A stretch of DNA of 64,000 nucleotides from Ostrinia nubilalis (taxonomy: Eukaryota > Arthropoda > Insecta > Lepidoptera > Crambidae), in the NCBI RefSeq assembly GCF_963855985.1, contig NC_087097.1, forward strand, positions 1,707,001 to 1,771,000, read 5' to 3'. The position numbers and the translations under genes are program-made. Each line of letters starts with the position of its first letter. Position 1 is the stretch's first letter. Under the pieces are notes generated by a model. It was given only the letters and a program-made list of their open reading frames with translations. It was not told where the DNA came from and ran no database searches. Shown here one piece after another: positions 21,542 to 31,425 of this stretch.

Positions 21542-21697
21542 CTGCACTCGCAGCGGGTGCACGCAGAGTAACGCAAGCAAATCGGGCGGCGGCAGCACGT
21601 CGCGCGCGCGCACGCCCATAGCACGCACTCCGGCGCACAGGAACGCGCCCAAGTACCGGTGTAGCGGGAAGTGGAACGATGCGTGCATCACCTCCGT
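21542..21697 (-). CDS. Ubr3: UBR3 exon 10 (last in window)
   Basis: 156 bp, phase 0, with acceptor ctcattgcag and donor gtgcgt on the - strand. It encodes TEVMHASFHFPLHRYLGAFL, then CAGVRAMG, DVLPPPDLLALLCVHPLRVQ. The FH-PLHRYL motif followed by ...HPL-V/I-Q matches the conserved central part of animal UBR3. The reading frame is complete to residue 592. No following exon is recognisable in the 21.5 kb to its left. Confidence 0.87.
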
Positions 21698-21800
21698 CTG
21701 CAATGAGAATACGTGTCAGAAATGCTGCACACACCCTATGAGCGTGCGACACGTAGACAGAATCTACAGCTCCACTGCTAATGAAACCCTACTAAAGCCC

Positions 21801-21952
21801 GGTCTGTGAGCCCGTAGAATTTTTTCCAATGACCCCAAGCTACACATCCTTATCGCTCGCGCGTAATTATATTGCTGTCGCGACTGTGCGACGCGCGCCC
21901 ACAGTGAGTGTGCGAGCGGGTCATTGAACAAAATTCTACGTGCCCGCAGACC
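21801..21952. mobile_element. Internally deleted palindromic MITE, copy 2
   Basis: A shorter relative of the foldback at 26882-27079, starting ggtctgtgag and ending gcagacc, with most of the right arm deleted. The LINE at 21970 inserted five bases beyond its end. Confidence 0.65.
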
Positions 21953-21969
21953 ATACTATAGTGGAAGTA

Positions 21970-22901
21970 AAAAGTCAACGCCTTGCATTGATTTTTCTTT
22001 GCAAAGCTTACAGAACTGTGAGCACGGAGGCTCTGCCAGTCCTGGCTGGTGTACTGCCGGTCGACTTAGAGGTACAAAAGCGTGCGGCTATGTACTTCGC
22101 ATCAAGGGAAAATATAACCTCCGATTTCTTAAATAGCCGCGATCGTTCTAAAATAAGTCGATTATTTGATTCCCGAGAAGTCGTTGAAGAAGATTTACTT
22201 AATGAATGGCAAAAAAGATGGGATACGTCAGTCAAAGGACGTCACTTATATAAATTCTTCCCGAATGTACGCGAACGTCTAACTAGGCGATGGTTAGAAA
22301 TCGACCATTGCTCGTCGCAGTTCCTCACGGGACATGGCAACTTTAAACATAAACTTCACGAATTCAAACTAGTTCCGTCTCCTTTTTGCGAGTGTTCCAC
22401 TGATGATGTCAGTCATGAGCAGTCTGCCCATCATATCTTGTGGGAGTGTGATCTTTGGAAACATGAACGTGATATAATGCTTAATTCAATACAACATACA
22501 TCTGTTTCCGCAATTTATTACACCGATCTTGTCGCGACAAGGAAAAATTTCCGTGCTTTTAAGCGATTTTGTGAAAAATATTATTGGCAGGTAGTTGCTA
22601 ATTGCTCATAAGATAGGCCCCCTTAATTTAATTTATTGTCCGTGGTGCATAATCTTTTTCTTAAAGGTTTTAAACCTTTGTTTGTCACCTGTCATCCGCT
22701 TTGCAATGGAGGGAAGTCGAACCTTAATTTCGAACTCCTCCTATGTTCTTCTGATTAATTTCGTTGCGGGTCCAATGACAGTTTAACTTTCCCCCGGGAC
22801 AAACTTGACCTTCATTGGTTGGGTTTTTGTGGCGGTCAAGCTGTAGATCCTGGCTACACAGGAGTTGCAGTGGTGGGAACGAGAGGTGGGAATAGTCCCG
22901 T
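21970..22901 (+). mobile_element. 5'-truncated R1/I-superfamily LINE
   Basis: Flanked by a 13-bp duplication tatagtggaagta (21957-21969 and 22902-22914). The open frame to 22611 is the ORF2 C-terminus: KAYRTVSTEALPVLAGVLPV, then EWQKRWDTSVKGR, FLTGHGNFKHKLHEF, and a C-x-C ... H-x4-C zinc knuckle (CECS...HHILWEC). These features are typical of R1/I-group elements after the RNase-H-like region. A roughly 290-bp 3' UTR without poly(A) follows. The reverse transcriptase and endonuclease are absent, so the copy is dead on arrival. Confidence 0.85.
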
Positions 22902-23988
22902 TATAGTGGAAGTAGGTTTTATGCGTCAAGATTGTTGCACTTTGTCGCACGCTCATGGACTAACTTCTGTAAGGAATCTACAGCTTCGACGCCAATGAAA
23001 CCCTACCAGTAAAAGTAGGCTGTGAGTAGTTATGGAATCAGAAATTAGGGAGTGACTGAAAAGATAAGCCGTAGATTTAATATGTGGCCGTGGGAAAAGT
23101 TGAGTTCGAATTTAATAAAGTATCGGTAGTTATAGATAGGGCTCAAGTTACAATAATATATTCTCCGAGACTACTCAACCTATACTGGTTGGGTTTAATC
23201 GGAGGCCAAGCAAAAATTGCGGGCCTCTGAAAGATAGAAAAAATCAACAGCACTCACGCGAGCGCACGCACGTGTGTCTGTATTAAAAAGTAGTATGAGC
23301 GGCGCAATTTGTCGGGTATTTACTTTTCTACACGCACGGTAAGCGCCGTGAGCGTGCACTAATAAGCGGGCGCAGCGGTGACCGTTCCATGCTCCCAGGC
23401 AAGTTTCAGCGTAGGCCTTAGACGAGTGCCCGCCGAATCCGGTATATTCACGTGTGTAAGAAAGCCACGCGCAATCTTCAGACGTCCAGAGCGGTGACCA
23501 CTGCGTGCTCCCGGACAAGTTTTAGCGTAGGCCTTAGACGAGGGACAATCTCACGCATATTCACCTGTGTAAGATAAGAAAGCCACTCACCCTCTCCATA
23601 TGCGGCGCGGTGAAGTGCACTCACTAGAGCCGCGTAGTAAGGGCCTACGCTAAAACTCACGCGAGCGCACGAACGTGCGCCTGTATCGAAATGTAGTATG
23701 AGCAGCGCTGGCCCGCTTCAGACACTCTCAAGTTTGAACGAAGGTCCTTAGACGCGCCGAGTCGCCACCGGCCGGAAAAATAGTATGAGCAGCGCAGTGC
23801 GGCGCGTGAGATGGGTCTCTAAACGCGTGGCAGGAGTCAAGCGCATGCCGCTGGCGTGCACTAATAAGCGAGCGCAATCTTTAAACGTCCGGAGCGGTGA
23901 CCGCTCCATGTTATCGTGCAAGTTTTAGCGTAGTCGTAGCGTAGACGAGGGACGATCTCACATTCACCTGTGTAAGAAAACCACTCAC

Positions 23989-24048
23989 CCGCTCCATATG
24001 CGGCGCGGTGAAGTGCACGGCGTCCAGCCACTCCTGCAGGTACGTGAG
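23989..24048 (-). pseudogene. Short fragment of UBR3 exon 9
   Basis: Only the last ~60 bp of exon 9 (TYLQEWLDAVHFTAPHMER) and the donor are retained. A shorter fragment of about 31 bp is at 23591-23621. Confidence 0.7.
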
Positions 24049-24323
24049 TGTCAGACGTCTGCTAGTTATATTGAAGATCCTTAGACGCGCCGGCTCTGTC
24101 ACCAGCCGGATAATAAGTATGAGCAGCGCAGTGTGGCGCGTGAGATGGGTCTCTAAACGCGTGGCAGGAGTCAAGCGCATGCCACTGGCGTGCACTAATA
24201 AGTGGGCGCAATCTTCAGACGTCCGGAGCGGTGACCCCTCTGTACTCCCGAGTAAGTTTCAGCGTAGGTCTTAGACGAGTGCCCGCCGATCCACGTTTTC
24301 ACCTGTGTAAGAAAGCCACTCAC

Positions 24324-24480
24324 CCTCTCCATATGCGGCGCGGTGAAGTGCACGGCGTCCAGCCACTCCTGCAGGTACGTGAGCGCGGCGGCGATGATCC
24401 GCCTGGCCAGCGGCGCGTGCGCGGGCTCCGACAGGTGGCTCAGCACCGACCACATCGGGTACGCCGCCTCCAGCTCGCGA
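24324..24480 (-). pseudogene. Partial copy of UBR3 exon 9
   Basis: 157 bp almost identical to the 3' two-thirds of exon 9 (ELEAAYPMWSVLSHLSEPAH to APHMER) with one Ala codon missing and an intact donor. The 5' part of the exon and its acceptor are absent. The nearest upstream AG would not restore the reading frame from exon 8. I infer a non-functional exon copy. Confidence 0.75.
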
Positions 24481-24978
24481 GAGCGGCGCGAGTAAGGGCC
24501 TACGCTAAAACTCACGTGAGCGCACGAACGTGCGCCTGTATCGAAATGTAGTATGAGCAGCGTAGACCAGCGTCAGACGTCCGCAAGTTTCAGCGAAGGT
24601 CCTTAGGGCAGTCGCAGCATCGCTACTAACGCGTGTTAGTCGCATTTGCAACGCACTATAGAAGTGATGCCAACGCGCTACAGCAGCGCGACAGCATCGC
24701 TATAAAATTCGCCGTGGGCAAGGGCCCTTAGACGCGCCGGCTTCGCCACCGGCCGCAAAATAAGTATGAGCAGCGCAGTGTGGCGTGTGAGACGGGTATC
24801 TAGTTCTCTACACGCGCGGTAAGAGCCGGGCCCACGCCACGAGCGTGCACTAATAAGCGGGCGCAATCTTCAGACGTCCGGAGCGGTGACCGCTCAATAC
24901 TCCCGCGCTAGTTTTAGCGTAGGCCTTAGACGAGTGCCCGCCGATCCACGTTTTCACCTGTGTACGAAAGCCACTCAC

Positions 24979-25134
24979 CCGCTCCATATGCGGCGCGGTG
25001 AAGTGCACGGCGTCCAGCCACTCCTGCAGATACGTGAGCGCGGCGGCGATGATCCGCCTGGCCAGCGGCGCGTGCGCGGGCTCCGACAGGTGGCTCAGCA
25101 CCGACCACATCGGGTACGCCGCCTCCAGCTCGCG
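24979..25134 (-). pseudogene. Partial copy of UBR3 exon 9
   Basis: Second long copy, nearly identical to the one at 24324 and to the true exon, again starting at ELEAAYP and ending at a donor. Its upstream flank (tcgcgccgctctcgcgag) has no convincing acceptor. Confidence 0.75.
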
Positions 25135-25737
25135 AGAGCGGCGCGAGTAAGGACCTACGCTAAAACTCACGGTCACGTGAACGCACGCTCGTGCGCCTGT
25201 ATCGAGGGCAGGCCCGCGTCAGACGTCCACAAGTTTTAGAGAAGGTCCTTAGGCGCGCCGGCTCCACCAGCCGGATAATAAGTATGAGCAGCGCAGTGTA
25301 GTGCGTGAAACGAGTATCTAGTTCTCTTAACGCTCGCGAGCGTGCACTAATAAGCGGGCGCAATCTTCAGACGTCCGAAGCGGTGACCCTTCGTACTCCC
25401 GAGCTAGTTTTAGCGTAGGCCTTAGACGAGGGACGATCTCACGTATATTCACCTGTGTGTGTCAGACGTCTGCTAGTTATATTGAAGATCCTTAAACACG
25501 CCAGCTCTGTCACCAGCCGGAAAATAAGTATGAATAGCGCAGTGTGGCGCGTGAGATTGGTCTCTAAACGCGAGACAGGACTCAAGCGCATGCTGCGGGC
25601 GTGCACTAATAAGCGGGCGCAATTTTCAAACGTCCGGAGCGGTGACCGCTCTGTGCTCCCGGGCTAGTTTTAGCATAGACCTTAGACGAGTGCGCGCCAA
25701 TCTCACGTACATTCACCTGCGTAAGAAAGCGACTCAC

Positions 25738-25970
25738 CCTCTCCATATGCGGCGCGGTGAAGTGCACGGCGTCCAGCCACTCCTGCAGGTACGTGAGCGC
25801 GGCGGCGATGATCCGCCTGGCCAGCGGCGCGTGCGCGGGCTCCGACAGGTGGCTCAGCACCGACCACATCGGGTACGCCGCCGCCTCCAGCTCGCAAGAA
25901 AACGCTGCGTAGTAAGATGAGGGCTCGAACTCGATGTGACCGCCGGTCTCGCGGATGTTCACGTTCATGC
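25738..25970 (-). CDS. Ubr3: UBR3 exon 9
   Basis: 233 bp, acceptor atatcacgcag, donor gtgagt, phase 1 in and phase 0 out. It encodes GMNVNIRETGGHIEFEPSSY, then CELEAAAYPMWSVLSHLSEP and TYLQEWLDAVHFTAPHMER. It is the only copy with the full 5' part and an acceptor, so it is taken as the functional exon. Confidence 0.88.
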
Positions 25971-26881
25971 CTGCGTGATATGAGAGTGAGTTTAGACAAA
26001 AAAAAATAGGAATATAATACAAGACGCGATTTACTGCAGATATAAGCCTCATAAAGTTAATATTCCTTCGGAATAAAGCAACAACCACGATCTGTCAAAC
26101 GAAACCGATTTTAGGGTCACTGATTGTCACTGGATGTCATTTGTGTGTCAATGTAAGGATTATTTAGGTATATTGACTTCATGGCCTCAGCCTAAAACAT
26201 GTATTTATTTTAAATTATAGACGCAGTGAACAATATAATATTTTAAGCGAAGCGAATGCAATATTTAAAATTGAAACTACAAGTGAAGCGTCCGTGTCCC
26301 TTGTAATTTAATTTTTAAATATTACATTACATCTTATCGCCGCGTATGACAATGTAATCATCGCCGTAAGCCGCTACTTTAATCGCGACAACATCGGCAA
26401 GCTATGCTCGACGTCCCGGAAAGTTTTAATATGTCGATTTTATCCAACAAATAATAGGGTATGACTCTGTTTGCTACATAATGTTGTTACAGTGAAATAA
26501 CACATTATTTAGTACGACGAAAACCTGTTTATATTCTTTAAAATAAGCCGTTTCAATTATTACGTAACTATAATATTATTAAATTTCTGAAATAAGTTAT
26601 ACAGATTTATGAGTTCATAATTGATAATGATTGCGTATGTAGTGGTCCACTACAAGTGGATGTAATTATCTAATTCTAGTGGATATAATTAGGTTCGACA
26701 ACCCATTTAGTTTTCTATTAACTAACAATAAATAGTTATTTGATTTAGCGGAAAGGCAACATAACAGTTACGTTTTCTTCAAAATAAATCATCAAAAAGG
26801 GACGCTACGCACATCCCTAGCGTCCACCCGAGCTACCCTTGAGCCCGCCGGCTCACATGATCGCGCTTTCGTCTAAAGCCC

Positions 26882-27079
26882 GGTCTGTGAGCACGTAGAA
26901 TTTTGTCCAATGACCCCAAGCTACCCATCCTTATTGCTCGCGCATAATTATATTGCTGTCGCGACTGTGCGACGGGTGCCCGCAGTGAGTGTGCGAGCGC
27001 GACAGCAACATAATTACGCGCGAGCGATAAGGATGGGTAGCTTGGGGTCATTGGACAAAATTCTACGTGCTCACAGACC
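26882..27079. mobile_element. 198-bp palindromic MITE
   Basis: Inverted arms of roughly 85 bp start ggtctgtgagcacgtagaat and meet around a GC-rich centre (gtgcgacgggtgcccgcag). The two mirrored short reading frames seen here on opposite strands are an artefact of this symmetry. It lies in UBR3 intron 8, about 90 bp downstream of exon 8 in the direction of transcription. Confidence 0.8.
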
Positions 27080-27171
27080 AGACTATGGACAACGTCACGA
27101 AGCCGATCAGATACGCGCGTGCGCTTTGCGTCACTTGCCGCTATTTGTTGTCTCCTCTATTTTTTACTCAC

Positions 27172-27454
27172 CCTGCAGCATCGACAGGAACTCGAACCAC
27201 ATGTCCACCAGAGCGTCGTCTTGTAAGAACAGCAGCGCCACGCTCTTATGCGACAGCACGTTGTTAAAGTCCGACACCAGAGGCCAGTAGCAGTGCTCCT
27301 TCATGACACGCCGCGTGCAGTCGATGACGTAGTGGAAGTTCTGCTCGGGGTCGTGAAGCGTGTTCTGGACTAAGATCTTGCCCATCATCAGGCGTAGAGA
27401 TAGCACCATCACGTGTAGCAAATGGAGTTGCTGAACGCAACGGAGCGCGAGGGC
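27172..27454 (-). CDS. Ubr3: UBR3 exon 8
   Basis: 283 bp, acceptor ctttccag, donor gtgagt, phase 0 in and phase 1 out. It encodes ALALRCVQQLHLLHVMVLSL, then MMGKILVQNTLHDPEQNFHY, TRRVMKEHCYWPLVSDFNNV and DALVDMWFEFLSMLQG. This is the helical scaffold region of UBR3. Confidence 0.9.
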
Positions 27455-27665
27455 CTGGAAAGAAGATTTCGATTATTGTCTGTTATCGAGGTGCACATTA
27501 ATTTATTTATGAATAGAACGATAGTACCAATAACCAATTACACTATTCAAAAAGTATCATGTTCAGAATAACATTTAAATACTTTGCACAATTTATTTTT
27601 ATTTTATTTTGTTTTATTCAGAAAACAAACAGCTTACTTTAACATAAGAAAACTACACACAAATA

Positions 27666-27852
27666 ATGAGGGTTTTCGCAAATGAAAAATCCGCCAGAGG
27701 GCAATACGTCGACGCGAGGTCCAAATGCTGCATGATTGGTTATTTTTGACATGACATTGACAGATATGTCAAAATCTACCAATCACGCAACAGTCAGACC
27801 CCACATCCACGTCCCGCCATCTAGCGGATCTTTCATTCGCGAAAACCCTCAT
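27666..27852. mobile_element. 187-bp TA-flanked MITE
   Basis: Inverted ends of about 35 bp (ATGAGGGTTTTCGC[AG]AATG) are bounded by TA on both sides (27664-27665 and 27853-27854), consistent with a Tc1/mariner-mobilised MITE. It sits in UBR3 intron 7, 97 bp after exon 7. Confidence 0.82.
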
Positions 27853-27948
27853 TAGACATTTTAGATAATTATTTTTTTTATTCGAACGAACTCGTCTATC
27901 ACGATCGTGCGCGTCAGGTTTTAGAAACAGTTTCAGTCGGACAGATAC

Positions 27949-28074
27949 CTCGTTGGAGAACAGCTGTACCGACATGTGCACGACGCGGTTGGACAGCGTG
28001 TCGGGGTCGGACGCCGCCTCCAGCACAAGCGGGATTCGCGCGTAGTGCATCACGAACGTGCGGGTCAGGTGTTC
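27949..28074 (-). CDS. Ubr3: UBR3 exon 7
   Basis: 126 bp, phase 0 at both ends, acceptor tgtccccag, donor gtatct. It encodes EHLTRTFVMHYARIPLVLEA, then SDPDTLSNRVVHMSVQLFSN and E. Confidence 0.88.
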
Positions 28075-28477
28075 CTGGGGACAACGTTTTATTATCACTT
28101 TGTGTCTGGAAATACCTCTGCGATCTTAAAGCTCCAACTGTCAAGCATACGATGAGGTTTAATAGCTCATGCCCGTGAAAAGCCTCTTCAGCTTGCAATC
28201 AATAATAATACAGGGTGTTATGGATAAGTTACAATTTTATAGTGGTACAGGCTGCGGCGCTACTAAGGTTTTTATTCCTTTGGTGATTGGTGTAAAAAAT
28301 ATCGAGCAAGTAGCGAGCTATATCGAGTTAGATATTGTAATATGAACCTGTAGTTTACACTCTGTAAACTTATCGTTTACGTCACACTTAGAAGCCAACT
28401 TGTTTTCTCACTAGCGCCCTCTGGTTACAACTAACCGACACCTTCATACACTATTCTGTTTCTCAATTATTACTTAC

Positions 28478-28619
28478 TTTGTAGTCTTGATCGGGCAGCA
28501 TATTGAGCAGAAAGCAGACGACGTTCTGCGGGAACTCGTACTTGAACGTCCAGAATATGAACTCGTCGAGTAGTGTGTTGTGTTGTAGGCGCGGCGCTAG
28601 CGCAGGCAGATGTCGATAT
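28478..28619 (-). CDS. Ubr3: UBR3 exon 6
   Basis: 142 bp, acceptor tctcgccag, donor gtaagt, phase 2 in and phase 0 out. It encodes YRHLPALAPRLQHNTLLDEF, then IFWTFKYEFPQNVVCFLLNM and LPDQDYK. Confidence 0.88.
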
Positions 28620-28734
28620 CTGGCGAGAGAAAGATGATTTTATAATATTGCTCAAGTTTAAAAAGTTTATAAAGGTTTCTCAAGGGATTGCGCGCGTTAT
28701 GGGGAGTCACGGCAAGGGATTTTTAAGTGACGAT

Positions 28735-29012
28735 TAATAAATAAATAAATAATAAATAAATATTCTTAGACATTTTACACGGCGCTTCTAGTCCCAAACT
28801 AAGCAAAGCTTGTACTATGGGTACTAGACAACGGATATAAACGTACTTAAATAGTTTTTTTTTTTGTAAATACATACTTATTATACATAGAAAACACCCA
28901 GTCCAATACAAACAAATATGTTCATGCACACAAATGTTTGTACTGTGCGGGAATCGAACCCGCTACCTCTGGAATAGTAGTCCGTTTCGAACCACTACAG
29001 AAACGGCCGACA
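28735..29012 (-). mobile_element. tRNA-derived SINE
   Basis: On the - strand the head resembles a tRNA: gccgtttctgtagtggtt with A-box character, then gcgggttcgattcccgc as B box. The body (gtgttttctatgtataataa, then gtacccatagtacaagcttt) and the (ttta)n tail are typical of lepidopteran SINEs. It lies in UBR3 intron 5. Confidence 0.8.
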
Positions 29013-29473
29013 AAATAATAATGTACCCTAACACTACAGTTGAAATTGCAATGTAGGCTGTCGCTTCAGTATTCCTAATCATGCCGAGGCTTGTCAAAAT
29101 ATTAACATTGCAAATTTACCGTAGCGATAAAACTAGTAACCGTTTATGTGCGCAGTCCGTAAAAATAAGAAAATTCAAGTAAAGCCTTTCTTCAGGCAGA
29201 ATAAAATGGTTCAGGGCAACAGTTTGCTGGGATTTTTGATTCTTTCGACTACGGCCAAATCATAAACAGAAGGTCAGTTGGTTTAGAAAACGGCTGATCA
29301 TATCATCAAAAGAAATAATGTTCTTGCTTCGAACATCACGTTTAGGCAAGTCGTAGTAGACGCCTACAGATGGCGAGTTCGAACCCAGTCAGTACAATGC
29401 CCGTGATGCAAATGCAAAATGCAAAAATGCAAATGGAAAAGTATGACTGATGTGGCTGAATAAATATACTCAC

Positions 29474-29595
29474 TCATCAGGAGGTTCCGGCGCGGGGAAG
29501 GACTCGATAGCTTTCTCGTACATTTTGTTGGACTCGGCCATGTAGCAGCCATACTCCGTGTCCGGGAACGGCGGCTCTACTAGATTTCTGTACAT
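29474..29595 (-). CDS. Ubr3: UBR3 exon 5
   Basis: 122 bp, acceptor ttattcgcag, donor gtgagt, phase 0 in and phase 2 out. It encodes MYRNLVEPPFPDTEYGCYMA, then ESNKMYEKAIESFPAPEPPD. The first Met is internal and not a start. Confidence 0.88.
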
Positions 29596-29948
29596 CTGCG
29601 AATAAAATAATAAATTAACATTTTAATAGTACCCAGCTCTGATAACAATAGTAACATGAAGAGTGATGACTCTGGTCCTTTGAGATGCTTTTTTTGATTT
29701 GGACTTATTACACAGACATCGGCCACATTCCGTTTTTTCTCTCGCTCTCATCAGATGGTGATTCTTTGCGATTAAACGAGACGACATGACCGGAAATGTG
29801 TAGCTGGAAGTATGGCCGATAGTACTTAGGTAGAATTTACGGTAACGTCAGAGGCGCGCAGAGGGCACTCAAACGAGCATCGAGCGCCCCTGAGGGAGGC
29901 CCGAACCTAGGTTTATTTAGGGCTTTGATGGGAGAGGGAAGGCTGGTA

Positions 29949-30041
29949 TTAGAATCGCGCTGACGCACGTTTACCATCGGCGCTCCACAGCCGCAATGTA
30001 TGAAGCGCCAACGATCAACAAGCGGTCAGCGCGATTCTAAA
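29949..30041. repeat. Short foldback/MITE
   Basis: Inverted termini ttagaatcgcgctgac and gtcagcgcgattctaa enclose about 60 bp, in UBR3 intron 4. Confidence 0.55.
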
Positions 30042-30323
30042 ACGTATGTATGGTTAGTTTTAAGTTATTATTAAGTACCTACAGTAAGTTATGCTACCGC
30101 ATTAAGTCTTACCTGTAAAGATAGTGTAAATGTGTGGAAAATAAATAACTAAAAATATTAAAAATCCGCCTAAAATAGCATTGGGTTGAGGGACATGTCA
30201 GTACCGCGAGAATAGACTGATCAAGTGGGCGGCGGTCTTCGTCAAAGGACGGAAACTTGGTTGGTGTGGTGTGTTGCCATTTTGCGCGAGTTGTTACTGT
30301 TAGGCGCCTTCGAGTGCCCATAC

Positions 30324-30389
30324 CTGCGGGTTGATGAGCGCCTTGGTCATGGCGGAGCGCCTGAGGTCGCCTATGTTGTTGAACTCCAT
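30324..30389 (-). pseudogene. Partial copy of UBR3 exon 4 (copy D)
   Basis: It reads MEFNNIGDLRRSAMTKALIN PQ with donor gtatgg. It is closer to the true exon at the first residues (MEFNN) than copies B and C are. Confidence 0.7.
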
Positions 30390-30490
30390 GGGCGAGAAAA
30401 GATGTGATCGCGACTCGGGACCTCGCCAAAGAACGGAATCTTGGTGTGGTGCTATTTTCTATCTATTGTTCTTCCTTCGAGTGCTCATAC

Positions 30491-30556
30491 CTGCGGGTTG
30501 ATGAGCGCCTTGGTCATGGCGGAGCGCATGAAGTCGCCCATGTTGTCAAACTTCAT
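30491..30556 (-). pseudogene. Partial copy of UBR3 exon 4 (copy C)
   Basis: It reads MKFDNMGDFMRSAMTKALIN PQ with donor gtatga. Frame open, acceptor lacking. Confidence 0.7.
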
Positions 30557-30669
30557 GAGTGAGAAAAGACGTATCAAGTGGGTCGCGACTCGGGACCTCG
30601 CCAAAGAACGGAATCTTGGTGTGGTGCTATTATACGTGAGTTGTTCTTCCTTCAAGTGACGGCCCATAC

Positions 30670-30735
30670 CTGCGGGTTGATGAGCGCCTTGGTCATGGCG
30701 GAGCGCCTGAGGTCGCCCATGTTGTCAAACTTCAT
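30670..30735 (-). pseudogene. Partial copy of UBR3 exon 4 (copy B)
   Basis: It reads MKFDNMGDLRRSAMTKALIN PQ and keeps the donor gtatgg. A possible acceptor (ctcactcatgaag) would enter in the wrong frame from exon 3, so use as an exon would truncate the protein. Confidence 0.7.
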
Positions 30736-30848
30736 GAGTGAGAAAAGACGTATCAAGCGGATCGCGACTCGGGACCTCGCTAAAGAACGGAATCTTAGTG
30801 TGGTGCTATTATACGTGAGTTGTTCTTCCTTCAAGTGACGGCCCATAC

Positions 30849-31005
30849 CTGCGGGTTGATGAGCGCCTTGGTCATGGCGGAGCGCATGAGGTCGCCCATG
30901 TTGTTGAACTCCATGAGCATCTGCACGTAGAACTCGCAGTCGTGCACGGCGATGCGATAACCATCCGACTTGGACTGCGCGCCCGCTGTGGTGCTGAAGT
31001 TGTCG
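30849..31005 (-). CDS. Ubr3: UBR3 exon 4
   Basis: 157 bp, acceptor cttgttccag, donor gtatgg, phase 2 in and phase 0 out. It encodes SDNFSTTAGAQSKSDGYRIA, then VHDCEFYVQMLMEFNNMGDL and MRSAMTKALINPQ. It is the only unit of the local array with the full exon. Confidence 0.9.
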
Positions 31006-31084
31006 CTGGAACAAGGACATAGACCATTAAAATTTATGACCAATAAAACCACAAAGTTGCACAGCGTGCTATGGAGAGGGCTAT

Positions 31085-31425
31085 GCTCGGTGTTTCTTTA
31101 CGAGATCGAATGAGGAGATCCGTAAACGAACTAAAGTCGCTGACATAACCCAACGGATTAGCAAGCTGAAGTGGCAATGGGCAGGGCTCATAGTACGCAG
31201 AACTGACGGCCGATGGGGCAGCAAGGTTCTGGAGTGGAGGCCGCGTACCGGAAAACGCAGCGTGGGACGTCCACCCACAAGGTGGACCGACGGCATCATA
31301 ATGGTAGCAGGAAGGAGCCGGATGCAGGCCGCTACCAACCGGGCAACATGGAAAGCATTGGGGACTGGGGAGGCCTATGTTTAGTGGACGGTGGACGTCC
31401 TGTGGCTGAAATTATGATGATGATG
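31085..31425 (+). mobile_element. Jockey-like LINE, ORF2 C-terminal fragment
   Basis: The + strand encodes, with at least one frame shift, IRKRTKVADITQRISKLKWQ, WAGLIVRRTDGRWGSKVLEW, RPRTGKRSVGRPPTRWTDG and ATWKALGEAYV-like remnants. This is the conserved C-terminal end of lepidopteran endonuclease-reverse transcriptase elements. It ends with the (atg)n tail gatgatgatga. Truncated and decayed. Confidence 0.8.

Larger units (their letters stand above)
23195..25737. repeat. GC-rich tandem array in UBR3 intron 9 carrying exon 9 fragments
   Basis: A compound array of diverged units. A marker (gtgcactaataagcgggcgc) recurs near 23358, 23856, 24191, 24846, 25343 and 25602, always with agcggtgacc and tttagcgtaggccttagacg nearby. 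Four units include a copy of the 3' part of UBR3 exon 9 plus its donor site (23591-23621, 23989-24048, 24324-24480, 24979-25134). The array lies just downstream of the true exon in the direction of transcription. Confidence 0.85.
30225..30848. repeat. Tandem array of the 3' end of UBR3 exon 4
   Basis: Three further copies of the last ~66 bp of exon 4 with its donor and following intron sequence occur downstream at periods of about 179, 179 and 167 bp (ending at 30670, 30491 and 30324). The shared intron part includes cgcgactcgggacctcgcca and gaacggaatcttggtgtggt. Confidence 0.88.

Noticed and set aside
24195..25176. Repeated ~100-residue proteins on both strands
   Set aside because: These are exon 9 copies read through donor sites or their antisense, not separate genes.
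23195..25737. Possible CRISPR-like or regulatory satellite array
   Set aside because: Units are long, uneven and contain UBR3 exon pieces in a eukaryotic intron; they are tandem duplications.
26833..27290. Mirrored, similar short proteins on both strands
   Set aside because: They arise from the symmetry of the palindromic MITE at 26882-27079.
28941..29012. tRNA gene on the - strand
   Set aside because: A and B boxes are present, but the stems do not close into a tRNA, and a SINE body and tail follow.
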